In this document: positions 46,448 through 55,905 of the stretch, piece after piece | How the letters are laid out: every line of letters begins with the position of its first letter | Numbering within the stretch: position 1 is the stretch's first letter | Source of the DNA: Galaxea fascicularis | Lineage: Eukaryota > Cnidaria > Anthozoa > Scleractinia > Euphylliidae | DNA length: 64,000 bases | Direction: 5' to 3' | NCBI GenBank assembly: GCA_948470475.1 | Contig: OX419336.1 | Coordinates: 7,407,671 to 7,471,670 of the forward strand | Program-made: the position numbers and the translations under genes | Notes under the pieces: model-generated | Databases searched by the model: none | Seen by the model: the letters and a program-made list of their open reading frames with translations, nothing else | Told to the model about the DNA's origin: nothing

Positions 46448-46569
46448 GAGCGTTTTCACTCACGTGACGAGCAACCATATTGGTTTAATGGAACAAAAGG
46501 AAGTTTTTGCATAAAAATAGAGTTCAACTCCCAGAGGGGTAGCCTGGTACACCAATATGGCCGCCTCTC
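46448..46569. mobile_element. Same MITE family, copy 2, interrupted
   Basis: Follows copy 1 base for base in outline through ACCAATATGGCCGCCTCTC, then is split by the 46570-48214 element. The remnant resumes at 48215 (CCGCCTCTCCTTTGTTTTGG), after which the right end is replaced by a palindrome at 48235-48263. Confidence 0.85.
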
Positions 46570-46743
46570 TAGCCTGCAGTGCAGGCGTTTTCATCGGGCG
46601 CGCGCGAATGGTTTTAATCGCGAAAGCGCCATGTTGAAACTCCCGAAGAGAGGAGGCGAGTCAAGAGGAGGGGGGAGGGGGTGGGGAGAAAGAAGAGAAA
46701 ACGCCTGCCCGAAAACAGTGTTAAAATGATAAACACCCCCTAA

Positions 46744-47274
46744 TTAGTCGTGCTTGGCAGCTCTTCCAGAAGATAAGAAACGCAAGGAATGACAGGCCAC
46801 ACTAATTCCCTTCCTGTGTGAAAACATGTAAACAACCTTTTGTAGTTTTGCTCTCACAAGCAGGTCTTTTAAGGATTTTCCTTTTTTGTACGAAATGATA
46901 GGTGGTTCTTTAAAAATTTGGCGAAGTAGGGGTTGATTTTGAATTAAATGCCATTTTGTGAGTAAAGCTTGTTTTAAGTTTGACACTGATGGCTGGTATT
47001 GTGTCACAAACTGGGTAAAATGTCTTTACGTGTTTTGTTATTTCCTTCAAGCACTGAGCCTCTCCTTGTGAATTTGATTTCTGATAGTAGTTTTTCTACC
47101 AAATTGCGTGGGTAACCTCTGTCCCATAAACGTTTTTTAAATTTCGAAATGTTTTCCTCGAAAGTGTCCTTTGAGGAGTTTGTTCTAAGGATTCGCAAGG
47201 CCTCACCTTTGACGAATCCGTTTTTTACGCTTGGCGGGTGACAAGAGGCAAAATGCGTATATTGGAAGGTCTCT

Positions 47275-47346
<72 letters not shown>

Positions 47347-47453
47347 TCTAGAAACAGTTTCAGTGTCAGATATTTCTGCCGTGAATTTAATTGTAGGGTG
47401 ATGTAAATTTCCTTGTTCGATGAAAGTCTACGTCCGGTTTGCTTATGTCCCAT
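46744..47453 (-). pseudogene. Penelope-like reverse-transcriptase C-terminal fragment
   Basis: Two consecutive minus-strand frames (47004-47453, then 46744-47007) give a run containing FQYTHFASCHPPSVKNGFVK, GEALRILRTNSSKDTFEENI, FKKRLWDRGYPRNLVEKLLS and EPPIISYKKGKSLKDLLVRA. This is the region after the RT core of Penelope-like elements, between thumb and GIY-YIG domain. A frame change near 47005 and the lack of the catalytic core make it dead. Confidence 0.7.
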
Positions 47454-47529
47454 AGGGAAAAGACATCATCAATGTAGCGTTTCCAAACTCTAGGTTTCGA
47501 GATGGCTTTGCTTAGAATTTCTGTTTAAA

Positions 47530-47860
47530 ATTTAAAGTTTCCAAGAGCGACTGCTTTCAAACCTAGCGAAGTGGCTTCTGCCAACTGGTCCTGGATTATA
47601 CTCTTAAGAGGACAAACGACCAAAACGCACGAGGCTTTCCCAGTTAAACATTGAATGTTGACAACCACTCAAATGAGAAGCTGAAAAATCAGGCTTTTTC
47701 CAAATCCAGTAGGCAGCACTGCGAGCAAATCTTCTCCTGATGACAGTGTAGAAATCGCTTTGACTTGTTCAGTGCGTAAAACACGCGACATTCCAAGCCG
47801 CTCCAATTCCAAAAGACTTCCTTCGAGAGCAGAGTTAAAATTCGAATTTTGGTCCGCCAT
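47530..47860 (-). pseudogene. RecQ-like helicase N-terminal fragment
   Basis: Minus strand from ATG at 47858-47860: MADQNSNFNSALEGSLLELE, then LRTEQVKAISTLSSGEDLLA and VLPTGFGKSLIFQLL, which is the Q-like motif followed by Walker A (TGFGKS). An in-frame TGA follows, after which CVLVVCPLKSIIQDQLAEAT reads as helicase motif Ia in the same frame. All later helicase motifs are missing. RecQ-like genes with this VLPTGFGKSLIFQ signature are common in cnidarian genomes. Here it is captured cargo in the 1645-bp element. Confidence 0.7.
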
Positions 47861-48234
47861 TTACTGAATTCAGAATAAATGTTTCCCGCAGTTGCGTGCA
47901 AACAAAAACGAAATAAACGATATAAACTTACAGTTGATTGACAGGCATCAATCTACTCCCCCAAGCCGCACCAATCAGGAGCACCGTTTGCCAGCGTACG
48001 GCGTTTCGCAAAAGAACAATGTTATCGGGCAGGCGTATTTTTTCCTCCCCTCTCCCTCCCCCCTCTTCTTTTTTTGCCCTCACACCTACCATAAGGGTTA
48101 CTATTTCTACTCTCCCCAATCTTCGTCTGTCGTAGAATCAAAGATGGCGGCTTCATCGTAGCGATCCGATTAACAAGCTTTCACCCACCCAAAATACGCC
48201 TGCACTGCAGGCTACCGCCTCTCCTTTGTTTTGG

Positions 48235-48263
48235 TCCCCCCAAAACCATGGTTTTTTGGGGGA
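48235..48263. repeat. Palindrome around CCATGG
   Basis: TCCCCCCAAAACCATGG and the following GTTTTTTGGGGGA are near-exact complements; it sits where the interrupted MITE should finish. Confidence 0.7.
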
Positions 48264-48575
48264 CGCAGCCTCAAAATTAGAGACATTTGTATGGATTTTG
48301 AGCTATGTTTCAAGGCCCATAACTTGGTCTCTGTTCAACCTAAAAGAATCAAACTTGGTCAAACGACCAATCTCAATGTTATCTTTCATGTGATGGTGTC
48401 AATTTATCGATTACTTCAAAATTTGAAACTCGCTCCAGTTCCCTTTTGAATTTCGGAACGGCCAATAGGGCCCTCATTAGCTCAGGGTCTAAAGCACCCC
48501 TGGCTTAATCTGTCCTTCTTGCCTGACGCTAGTGTTACTTCCGCGTGCATAGTATTACACTGCTTTTCGGCTGCG

Positions 48576-49255
48576 ATGAAGACGACTAAAATGTTGTTTT
48601 TCTGTGGACTGAAGATTCTCTATTATGTAGTTTTGATTAGCTACCATCTTTGTGATTGTGTGTTCGACTGGTTAAATTACTTTAAGCTGTCTTCCAAATG
48701 GCCTTTTGCTGGAGTCGGGCAGTTCCTCTTTTGCTTCAGTTGTTCTTTCGGTTCGGAGATCTCCCTGGCCATGATTGTTGTGTACGCATACTACATTATT
48801 CTTCATGGGCAACGCATTTGCCGTCACTGTCAAGGCTACGAGCCAGTTTTCAATGACAAGTCACAGAAATGTCAGTGCCGCAGGTCAACGAGCTGGAATT
48901 GTTGTTTTCGATTTTGGAACTGTTCGGTAAGGATGCCATTCAAATTATGATGTTGTATCACTTCTACAAGTCGCAACAGACCATTTTGGAAGAACCTACT
49001 GTTTATTTCTTGGTATTTTCATTCTGCAGTCTGGCAGCACACTTGAAGCTCTGTGCATGCTTCTTCACAAAGTTGTGTGGACGTGGTGAGGAAGAAGAGA
49101 GTTGCTGTACCGTTGCGTGCAAAAGGGATTCGAAAAAGTGTGCCAAGGTTGTGAAGGTCATCGCTTGTTTATTTGGATTCACAGCCTCAGCATTGTGTTT
49201 GTTTCTCACCATTGTGTCCATAAAAGGCAGCTTTCAAGATCCAGCAGACATTTAA
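48576..49255 (+). pseudogene. Multi-pass membrane protein paralog 1, frameshifted
   Basis: ATG at 48576 begins MKTTKMLFFCGLKILYYVVL with several hydrophobic segments and a CRHCQGYEP loop. The frame then shifts near 48885: the first frame runs to KCQCR, and the alignment with the paralog at 52458-53147 continues in another frame from QVNELELLFSILELFGKDAI to the stop after QDPADI. Shared landmarks are CGLKILYY/CLLKIIYY, CDCVFDW/CDVCFDW, ELFGKDAIQ/ELLGKDDFQ and AAHLKLCACFFTKL/AAHLKLGICFMTKL. One missing base would explain the shift; assembly error is possible. Hydrophobicity suggests about five to six membrane spans. I do not recognise the family; a distant XK-like pattern is a guess. Confidence 0.6.
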
Positions 49256-49422
49256 GCGTCTGTTGCCAAATGCCTTCACAGGAAAGACGACAAAAACTAT
49301 GATCGTGTTTCGACATGTTGTATTGGTTTCGTCAAAGAACAGCGAGTGACAATTTGATTTAGATAACAGCGCTTTTACGCTGGAACATCTTGGTTTTCCA
49401 CCAAGAAAGTGTAAGCTGAATT

Positions 49423-49423
49423 A

Positions 49424-49467
<44 letters not shown>

Positions 49468-49480
49468 TAATAAAGAATTT
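49423..49480. repeat. AAT microsatellite heading a dispersed repeat
   Basis: About 13 AAT units followed by AAAGAATTTATATAGCGCCT, a sequence I recall as the start of a repeat widespread in marine invertebrate genomes. Confidence 0.8.
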
Positions 49481-49622
49481 ATATAGCGCCTAAATCCGTT
49501 TAGCAAAAAAGCGCTGTTTACAATAGTTGCTACGTATAAAACTTAAAATTATAGTTGTCATTATAAAGTAAAAAGAAATGTGGTATGTTCAAGTTCACAC
49601 TACAACCAGGTGGACAATCAGG

Positions 49623-49726
49623 CATGGTTTGATGCTACTTTGGTTTGAAAATTGATGAATGTAACTTAATTGTAACTTTTTAAGTTACATTCATCAATTT
49701 TCAAACCAGAGTAGCATCAAACCATG
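49623..49726. repeat. 46-bp inverted repeat, 12-bp loop
   Basis: Arms 49623-49668 and 49681-49726 pair at 45 of 46 positions. They start CATGGTTTGATGCTAC. The element occurs inside the dispersed repeat that follows the microsatellite, so it is likely a local inverted duplication rather than a MITE. Confidence 0.85.
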
Positions 49727-50176
49727 TCTAAAAACAAATGTTTTGATTTTTTTCTTAAAAAGCTCTAAACTATTAGTTGATCTTATATCTAGTGGCAAAC
49801 CATTCCAGAGTCTAGGTGCGCAGTTCTCATTACCTTTGGAGCGGTCCAACAGTCTTCAGTCTCTGCGGATATATGTATATATAACTGGATTTGCAAAGAG
49901 GTGACGTGCCTGTCGAAAATTGCAGGGTGTTGACCACAGAACCAGGCCAAAACGTGACATGTCTGATTCCGACTGGCCCGTCAACCACATCGAACAACCG
50001 AAGTCAACCAATTGTTGAGACAGCGGAGGCGAGAAAGAGAGGATAAGAAGAAGAAGAAGAAAAAAGAAACAGTTGCACTCCTAGAAACGAACAAGAAAAA
50101 ACTACATAAAGAAAGACTTTTTATTGCGGGCACGTTTTCACAAATCCAGTTAGATAAGTATTAATGTGCTTCCTTC
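49727..50176. other. Continuation of dispersed repeat, no gene
   Basis: Short protein-like stretches (GKPFQSLGAQFSLPLERS) suggest a decayed element ORF, but nothing that I can assign. Confidence 0.3.
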
Positions 50177-51079
50177 GTGTTTGTTTCGGGTTGAGTATAA
50201 AGTACACTAGAGGGGGACATGGGGATTTGCGGTGTTGCGGTGTTGATGGTTTTTTCAATGCGGTGATGCGGTGAATAAAATCTCAATTTGCGGTGTTGCG
50301 GTGATCGCAAACCCAACGGTGTGCGATGTTTGTGTTTCTCAAGCTACGGTGTTCGGTGAAATGAAATTATTTGCGGTGCTGTGGTTTCTTGTTTGATCTT
50401 TCTCAGACCTAAATTCAGCACGTAAACTTCGTTAATCTGTGATAATTTATGACAAGCACGTACCATTGTGTTTAATTTGTAGTAAAATACAGACCAACAT
50501 TGTCGAGTTAATCTTCAATACGCTTAAGCTGCCAATGAGAAGCTGTTTTCGTTGATAAATACGTAACTAATTGATAAGTAACTTGACCGCTGCCACCAGG
50601 AGCTCAGGGCTCAGGGCAAACGATTATCGATATTGAAGGGTGAAAGGGTCATCGAAAGCGCTCCGGGCAGCGATACCGGTAGATCGTTTTCGCTTTCACT
50701 GTCACGCAACGAAAAAATAAATCGAAAGCTGTTCAGTGGATATAGTTAAGAAACTGTGATGTTATAGGGGATAAACAAAGAAGACACTTCTCCAAGTGTT
50801 AGATTCTGCTTGTTCCGAAACTTCAGATATTCGTCGAAGTGGTTTGCGCAAATTTACAGAGCAGTGACAGAGCCCGGTATGGAGCTGCAATGTTGGTGTG
50901 CCTCTGTGATACACTCATATATATAATAATTGTTGTGGTGACGGTGTTTCGTCGACTTTTGTTGCGGTGATGCGGTGGTCGTTAATTTTTTTTTTACGGT
51001 GTTGCGGTGTTTAGGGCCCCCCCATGTCCCCCTCTACACTAGTGTACTCGGCTTATAATACTCAACCCGAAACAAACAC
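50177..51079. mobile_element. About 900-bp foldback element with GCGGTG repeats
   Basis: The ends are inverted: left GTGTTTGTTTCGGGTTGAGT... and AGGGGGACATGGGG; right CCCCATGTCCCCCTCT... ACTCAACCCGAAACAAACAC. Just inside both ends lie imperfect direct repeats of GCGGTGTTGCGGTG and GCGGTGATGCGGTG, always in the same orientation. No coding capacity. Possibly two nested units, since an inner GGGGGACATGGGG end pair can be drawn separately. Confidence 0.65.
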
Positions 51080-51820
51080 AGTTGTAGGGTATTTTTAGTG
51101 TTTCAACTGATGAATATTGTTATACATGTAAAAAGCTGTAGCGATGGAGTTAACTTTCGGACATTCAAGTTATTGATACATAGAAGCATTTGGGGAAATG
51201 AAGGTCTCGCAAACGTGATCTTGATTCAGTTATATGTTTTTTAGTTGTAGTCAATCTGATTCACGATGTAATTTAGTTCAACCGCTGGCAACTAATCTGC
51301 TTTGAATATATTGCCGTTTAAACAAATAAATAAAATTTGTTGAGGTTTTTCTTTGGGACTGGGTGTCCGTTTTTATTCTCTCACGACATCATGGGACATG
51401 ATTTTATTTTTATTTTGTGTTTTGTTTTTCTTGGGAGGGTTTAGAGTGTGCAAAGTTGCCAAGTTGGAACGCGACGTTCAACTTTTGCTTGTGGCATCAA
51501 ATAATTAGAGACAAGAACACTTGCGAGGTTCGAGGGTGAAGCTTTTCAGCCTTTTTAATGCCAAAAGCTGGTTGATTTGATGCACTAGGAATCATGAGAT
51601 CAGCACCTACATAAATAAAAACCTTGGCAGGCTATCTACTGCTTTAAAGGTAATAATTGATCTCTTTTAGATTAAAAATTGCCAAATAGTTTAAACTGTT
51701 GCGCAGTGGTCCAGGCAATTTTTTCTTTCGTTGTCTTAGTTTGAAGCCTTACAGACCTTCCAACTTAAAAGTAACGCCTAGGCTGCTTCGAAAAATAATT
51801 AAGTTTCGTTGCATTCCCTT
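51080..51820. other. Intergenic, no gene seen
   Basis: AT-rich DNA without recognisable exons or bounded repeats. Confidence 0.4.
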
Positions 51821-51933
51821 GTCTACGATGATACCACAAGGAAAACACCGGTTTTCGTCCGATCACCGAAGTTAAGCCTTGTCGGGCGGGCTTAGTACTC
51901 GATCGCCTAGGAATACCTCGTGTTAGACTCTTT
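51821..51933 (+). pseudogene. 5S rRNA pseudogene
   Basis: GTCTACGATGATACCACAAG through CCGATCACCGAAGTTAAGCC to AGGAATACCTCGTGTTAGAC follows the metazoan 5S rRNA. The internal promoter region is damaged: around TAGTACTCGATCGCC about ten bases of the usual TTGGATGGGTGAC-type segment are missing. A T-run follows. Total 113 nt against about 120. Confidence 0.85.
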
Positions 51934-51990
51934 ATTATTTTTTTCCCTTTCTTTGCTCAGGCTGTTCCCCGTTTACCTTTAAACAGATCA

Positions 51991-52482
51991 ATGTCAAAAA
52001 ACAGCTACGTAAAGAAGAATTGCTTCTTTTCTATCTGTGATAAACCATCATTATCTATCCATATTCACACATGCTTACGACCTAATAGTAAATCCACACT
52101 GGTTTCCAGTCACCTAGACGGAAACGAAAGGGGACCTATAAAGCCAAGTACATGTATTGAAGTATATTTTGTACAAAACACAATCGTTTCTGGTGACCAC
52201 TTTGACTTGTTCCATTTTTTATTACATAAGTGCGAGTTCGTCCCTTCTCTGAGAACAGTTTTAAGTATTGTCTCAGTATTGTGTCAGTGGCCTGGTCTAG
52301 CGTTCTACGAGCTCTTCTACGAAATTTTGTTGTCCACTTTGGCAGGGAACAAAGAGTCTGAGTACGAAATTAGCCTCGTTTTCATAGAACTTCCGGCTGT
52401 CACTTTCAGTTTGCCTTGTGTGTACTTTTTGTCTCAAGCACTGGGTGGCAATCCAAAATGTACATGTTCTGCTGCTTGTTAA
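51991..52482 (+). CDS. Hypothetical ORF upstream of paralog 2, doubtful
   Basis: ATG at 51991 opens 163 codons with two hydrophobic segments (LRTVLSIVSVLCQWPGLAFY; VFIELPAVTFSLPCVYFLSQ). It overlaps the start of the membrane-protein gene by 25 bp in another frame. Splice signals and homologues are not evident to me. It could be 5' UTR of the next gene. Confidence 0.25.
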   Translation: MSKNSYVKKNCFFSICDKPSLSIHIHTCLRPNSKSTLVSSHLDGNERGPIKPSTCIEVYFVQNTIVSGDHFDLFHFLLHKCEFVPSLRTVLSIVSVLCQWPGLAFYELFYEILLSTLAGNKESEYEISLVFIELPAVTFSLPCVYFLSQALGGNPKCTCSAAC

Positions 52483-53147
52483 AGATTATATATTACTTCG
52501 TTTTGATTTTGTATCACGGCTGCGACGTTTGTTTTGACTGGTATAATTTTTTGGACCTGGAAGAAAACAACACATTTTCTGGAATGAATATTTCGCTTTC
52601 GCTAAACAACAGTTTCGCGGTCAAGACAGTCAGAGGAGTCTTTGGTTTCAGTTGTGTTACCGGTACAGTGCTCAGCTTATTCATGTTTCGGGCTTACATA
52701 TATTACATTACGTACCACTGGCATTGTATTAACCATGCAACCTATCGATCAGTTAGGTATTCAGATGGTAAAGTTTCGATTTTTACTGACCGTGAATGCG
52801 ACAAGAAATGCGAACGCAGATTCGTCACGCTTGAATTACGGGTCTCGGCTGTGGAACTTCTTGGTAAGGATGACTTTCAAAGCGGCATATTGTTTTGGAT
52901 GTACACGTCGCACTTCATGAAAACCAGACCTAGCTGGTACTTCATCGTCTTTCAAGCCTGCAGCGTTGCAGCACACTTAAAGCTGGGCATATGCTTCATG
53001 ACAAAATTGTTTGGATGTGGTGCAGGCGAAGACCATTGTTACGAGGGCTTGTGTGCCAAGATCGTAGCCTGTGTGACTGGATTAATAGGTTCAGTGGTTT
53101 TCTTAGTCTTGACTGTCCTGTCCCTGGTGGAGGCTGTAAGCATTTGA
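52458..53147 (+). CDS. Multi-pass membrane protein paralog 2
   Basis: Single-exon frame of 229 residues from ATG 52458 (MYMFCCLLKIIYYFVL) to stop at 53147. At least four to five hydrophobic stretches: residues about 3-20, about 60-85 (FGFSCVTGTVLSLFMFRAYI), about 135-155, about 165-180 (AAHLKLGICFMTKLFG), and 203-225 (IVACVTGLIGSVVFLVLTVL). A cysteine-rich hydrophilic loop (TDRECDKKCERRF) precedes the conserved ELLGKDDFQ. It is the intact relative of 48576-49255. A membrane function is inferred; the family is not recognised. AATAAA at 53790-53795 is a possible poly(A) signal, although distant. The start could alternatively be the in-frame ATG at 52464. Confidence 0.65.
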   Translation: MYMFCCLLKIIYYFVLILYHGCDVCFDWYNFLDLEENNTFSGMNISLSLNNSFAVKTVRGVFGFSCVTGTVLSLFMFRAYIYYITYHWHCINHATYRSVRYSDGKVSIFTDRECDKKCERRFVTLELRVSAVELLGKDDFQSGILFWMYTSHFMKTRPSWYFIVFQACSVAAHLKLGICFMTKLFGCGAGEDHCYEGLCAKIVACVTGLIGSVVFLVLTVLSLVEAVSI

Positions 53148-53721
53148 CTTCTTAAGAACTCTTAAACGATAGAAAAATTTTAAAAATGGCCATAGAAGTC
53201 TTGATTTCCCGAGTGATCTTGACTGATTAGCAAGTTACTTATTAACGCCGTGTTTGTCCACTGATGTCCACTTTTGTGTCAAACTCTGGGGCTCGAAACA
53301 GGTCCAAAAAGTATGAGAAGCTCTAATGGATGGAGTCAGTATGTCAGGGTCATAAAATACTGACATGACACTTTTCACGGTTCCTTTCATGTCACTGTCC
53401 GTCACGAAGCAACGAATGTAAATAGGGCATTCATGGCTAGGTGCTCATCGCAACAAGTATTTTTTTTACTGTAGCGCAACAGTAAATACTTTCATAATGT
53501 TTATAGCGTCACCTCTTGCTATGTGTGGTTCGTGTGGTATCCGCTACATGAAACATATGAACGTCCCACGGACCTCTACTCAAGCGCCTTTCAACGGACG
53601 TCTTGACGTTTCAGTGAAGTGGATGGCTTTCTAAGAAAGGATTAAGTTCATGAACATCGAGGACGCCGGTTTTTTTTTTTTTTTATCCTATGTTAATTGA
53701 TTTTAAATCAGTATCTTTCAT
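53148..53721. other. 3' flank of paralog 2, no gene
   Basis: No exon or bounded element identified. Confidence 0.4.
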
Positions 53722-53778
53722 TGTACTCTCTATATTGCTAGTGGTCGAAATGATATAATGTTATTGTTTAACGCGTAG
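53722..53778 (+). repeat. 57-bp repeat, inverted copy of 30380-30436
   Basis: Exact complement of the other copy over all 57 bases; a short similar segment continues outside on the 5' side. Confidence 0.85.
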
Positions 53779-53990
53779 AAACGAGTCTAAATAAATCAAA
53801 GTCTTGGCAGGGGTTACATCGAACGGACGGATTAGTAAGCAAGGGCGTGTTCCTGAGTGTTCTACAACACGGTGGAGGTGATATGGAGGACAAGACAATA
53901 GATAAGGATGATGTCATGAGCTAAAATAGCATACTCTGGAAAAGGGCCTGGGAATGAATGAAAAAATGAAAAATGAAAATGAACCATTCA

Positions 53991-54227
53991 CAGGGGCGGA
54001 TCCAGGAATTTCTGAAAGGCGGGGTTGTACACTACCGAAGTAGCCTTGAACACCAATGGTGTGGAAGGCGAGTAACTTGACAAGCAGTCGAATGGTAAAA
54101 GTGAAACAACTTTGTAAAAACAATTTTATTCTATTATTATTTTATGAAGAATCAAGCAAAATAACAAAAAAAAATTGTCAAAGGGGGGGTTGCAACCCCC
54201 TCAACCCCTCCCCTGGATCCGCCTCTG
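53991..54227. mobile_element. hAT-like MITE (CAGGGGCGGATCCAGG ends)
   Basis: 237 bp; inverted ends CAGGGGCGGATCCAGG and CCTGGATCCGCCTCTG; ATTCA on both sides (53986-53990, 54228-54232). The interior is AT-rich with a GGGGGGGTTGCAACCCCC hairpin near the right end. Confidence 0.8.
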
Positions 54228-54232
54228 ATTCA

Positions 54233-55749
54233 GAATGGAGATCCCTATCCTCTTTTTTCAGCAAGTTAAAGCGTGTTATGGATGAAAAGCCATCGGATAT
54301 AAAGATTTTTGTTTTTGTTGCTGTAAACTCTAGTCGGAAAGTACGTCCCTCCACGCCATACCAAGTGCCTAGTTTTCACGATTTTTATAAGTCGTTTGCC
54401 CAAGAGCCATCCAACTGAACAGCCACGAAGCAAGAGAGGATTCTTACCCGACGTTGGTAAGGTTAAAAAAATTGTGATGGTCTTGGAAACAATTTTCGCT
54501 AATCCATAAATTTTAAAAATTCCTTTCTAGGTCTCAAGTTGCGCCTTTTATTAAAACATTTTGCTTACTGATAATAACAATAAATAATATAATAATAATA
54601 ATAAATGGGGAAGGAATACAAAGAATTGCTTGGTAAATGTCTGAGGAATTTCACTTAAAATTCAAAGTCACATATGTAATTTACTTTACCGTGGATTCTC
54701 AGAGAGAAAAACCTGACCTAGTGATTTGTGAAGGAGCTTCATGATAAATGACAAAGGTCTAAATTCCCTCTGAATTCCTTGAGTATCCCTTGTAGTAGTG
54801 TTTCTTTCGATTTATAACAGTGAAATCAGGGGAACCCGACTAATCTGAAAAATTATGTTAAACTAGACCCGGACTTTCTTCTAGATCCTCCAGCTGATGT
54901 AAGAAGAAAATGGATTTTGGAGGGACACTCGTCTTCTCCTAATTCAACTTTAAGTTTGTTCCACAGATCTCTGAACTCTATTTTGTTATGTACATGTAAG
55001 TATAGTGGTAGCGTGAATCGAGGGTAGGACTTGCTGTTTGGCTGATGATGTTTGCGGTTTATACCTCTTACTAACCTCGAGGTCCGTACTGTAAGATACG
55101 CACCGAGTTTTTTCGCGTTGATTTATGCGTGTGGGCCATAATTCAACGGGAAAAACGAGTATTCGTGACGTTCTGTACGGGCCGAGAAAACAAGGTTAGT
55201 TAATCGGGCGCGAGGGAAAGAAAAATTTCAAATTTAGCGGGCCGTAGAGTAGAACACGGCCCACAAAATTGACCAATCACAGCGCGCGTACTAACTGAGA
55301 GACATCAAAAAAAAAAAAAAAAAGGAATAGTTCTAAAGATATGCTTTTTAAAACTCGCTTGAACGATTATGATTTGAGCAAGCAGAAGCAGTATACTGGT
55401 CCGAAGCCACACTATCGACAGGAGTCCTGATAAGTGGTTTGGGCGACCAAGGCTAGAAAATGTTTCTTTGGCTGGACATTCCAGTTTAAGAAGAAGTTTA
55501 TTTGGAAAGTAGGTACATGCAATGCTTATTTATCTACTGTGCTTTCCGGTTATTTATTCATTTATTCAAAACAGTCAAAACACGCAAACGGTGTCAGTAT
55601 TCAATGCCTTAAAATCATTTTTGAATTGAGGTATTTGTCTATGCAACTTCAATCACGTGACAAGGTGACCATGTTGATGATCAACACAGTACGAATTTTC
55701 TTTCGCAGAATTTGCATGAAAATAAAGTTACAAGTCCCAGCGGACAGTT
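54233..55749. other. Intergenic, mostly unassigned
   Basis: No gene recognised. Near 55070-55215 TTACTAACCTCG and AGGTTAGTTAA suggest the ends of another short inverted-repeat element. A run of 22 A lies near 55305. Confidence 0.35.
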
Positions 55750-55905
55750 CTTAATAATGATAAATGTATCGAATTACGTATTTCCTTTGCAAAGCAAGAG
55801 GCAGAATTTGACCCCATAGTTGTAAATGGTAAGGCGCTCGAATGCGTGCAGTCCGCTAAACTCCTTGGGGTTACAATATCAAGTGATCTAAGATGGAATC
55901 GCCAT
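55750..55905 (+). pseudogene. Non-LTR retrotransposon RT fragment
   Basis: Encodes NGKALECVQSAKLLGVTISS followed by DLRWNRHV, the conserved block downstream of the RT catalytic core in CR1/Jockey-type LINEs. No other part of the element is present. Confidence 0.8.

Larger units (their letters stand above)
46570..48214. mobile_element. 1645-bp inverted-repeat transposon with 9-bp target duplication
   Basis: Left end TAGCCTGCAGTGCAGGCGT, right end its exact complement; the 9-bp CCGCCTCTC flanks both sides (46561-46569, 48215-48223). The insertion lies inside a MITE whose intact sister copy (46039-46205) confirms the empty-site sequence. CGCCTGCCCGA recurs inside both ends as a subterminal repeat. 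A 9-bp duplication is typical of Mutator-like elements. No transposase is present; instead it holds minus-strand fragments of a Penelope-like RT and of a RecQ-like helicase, so it is non-autonomous. Confidence 0.85.
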
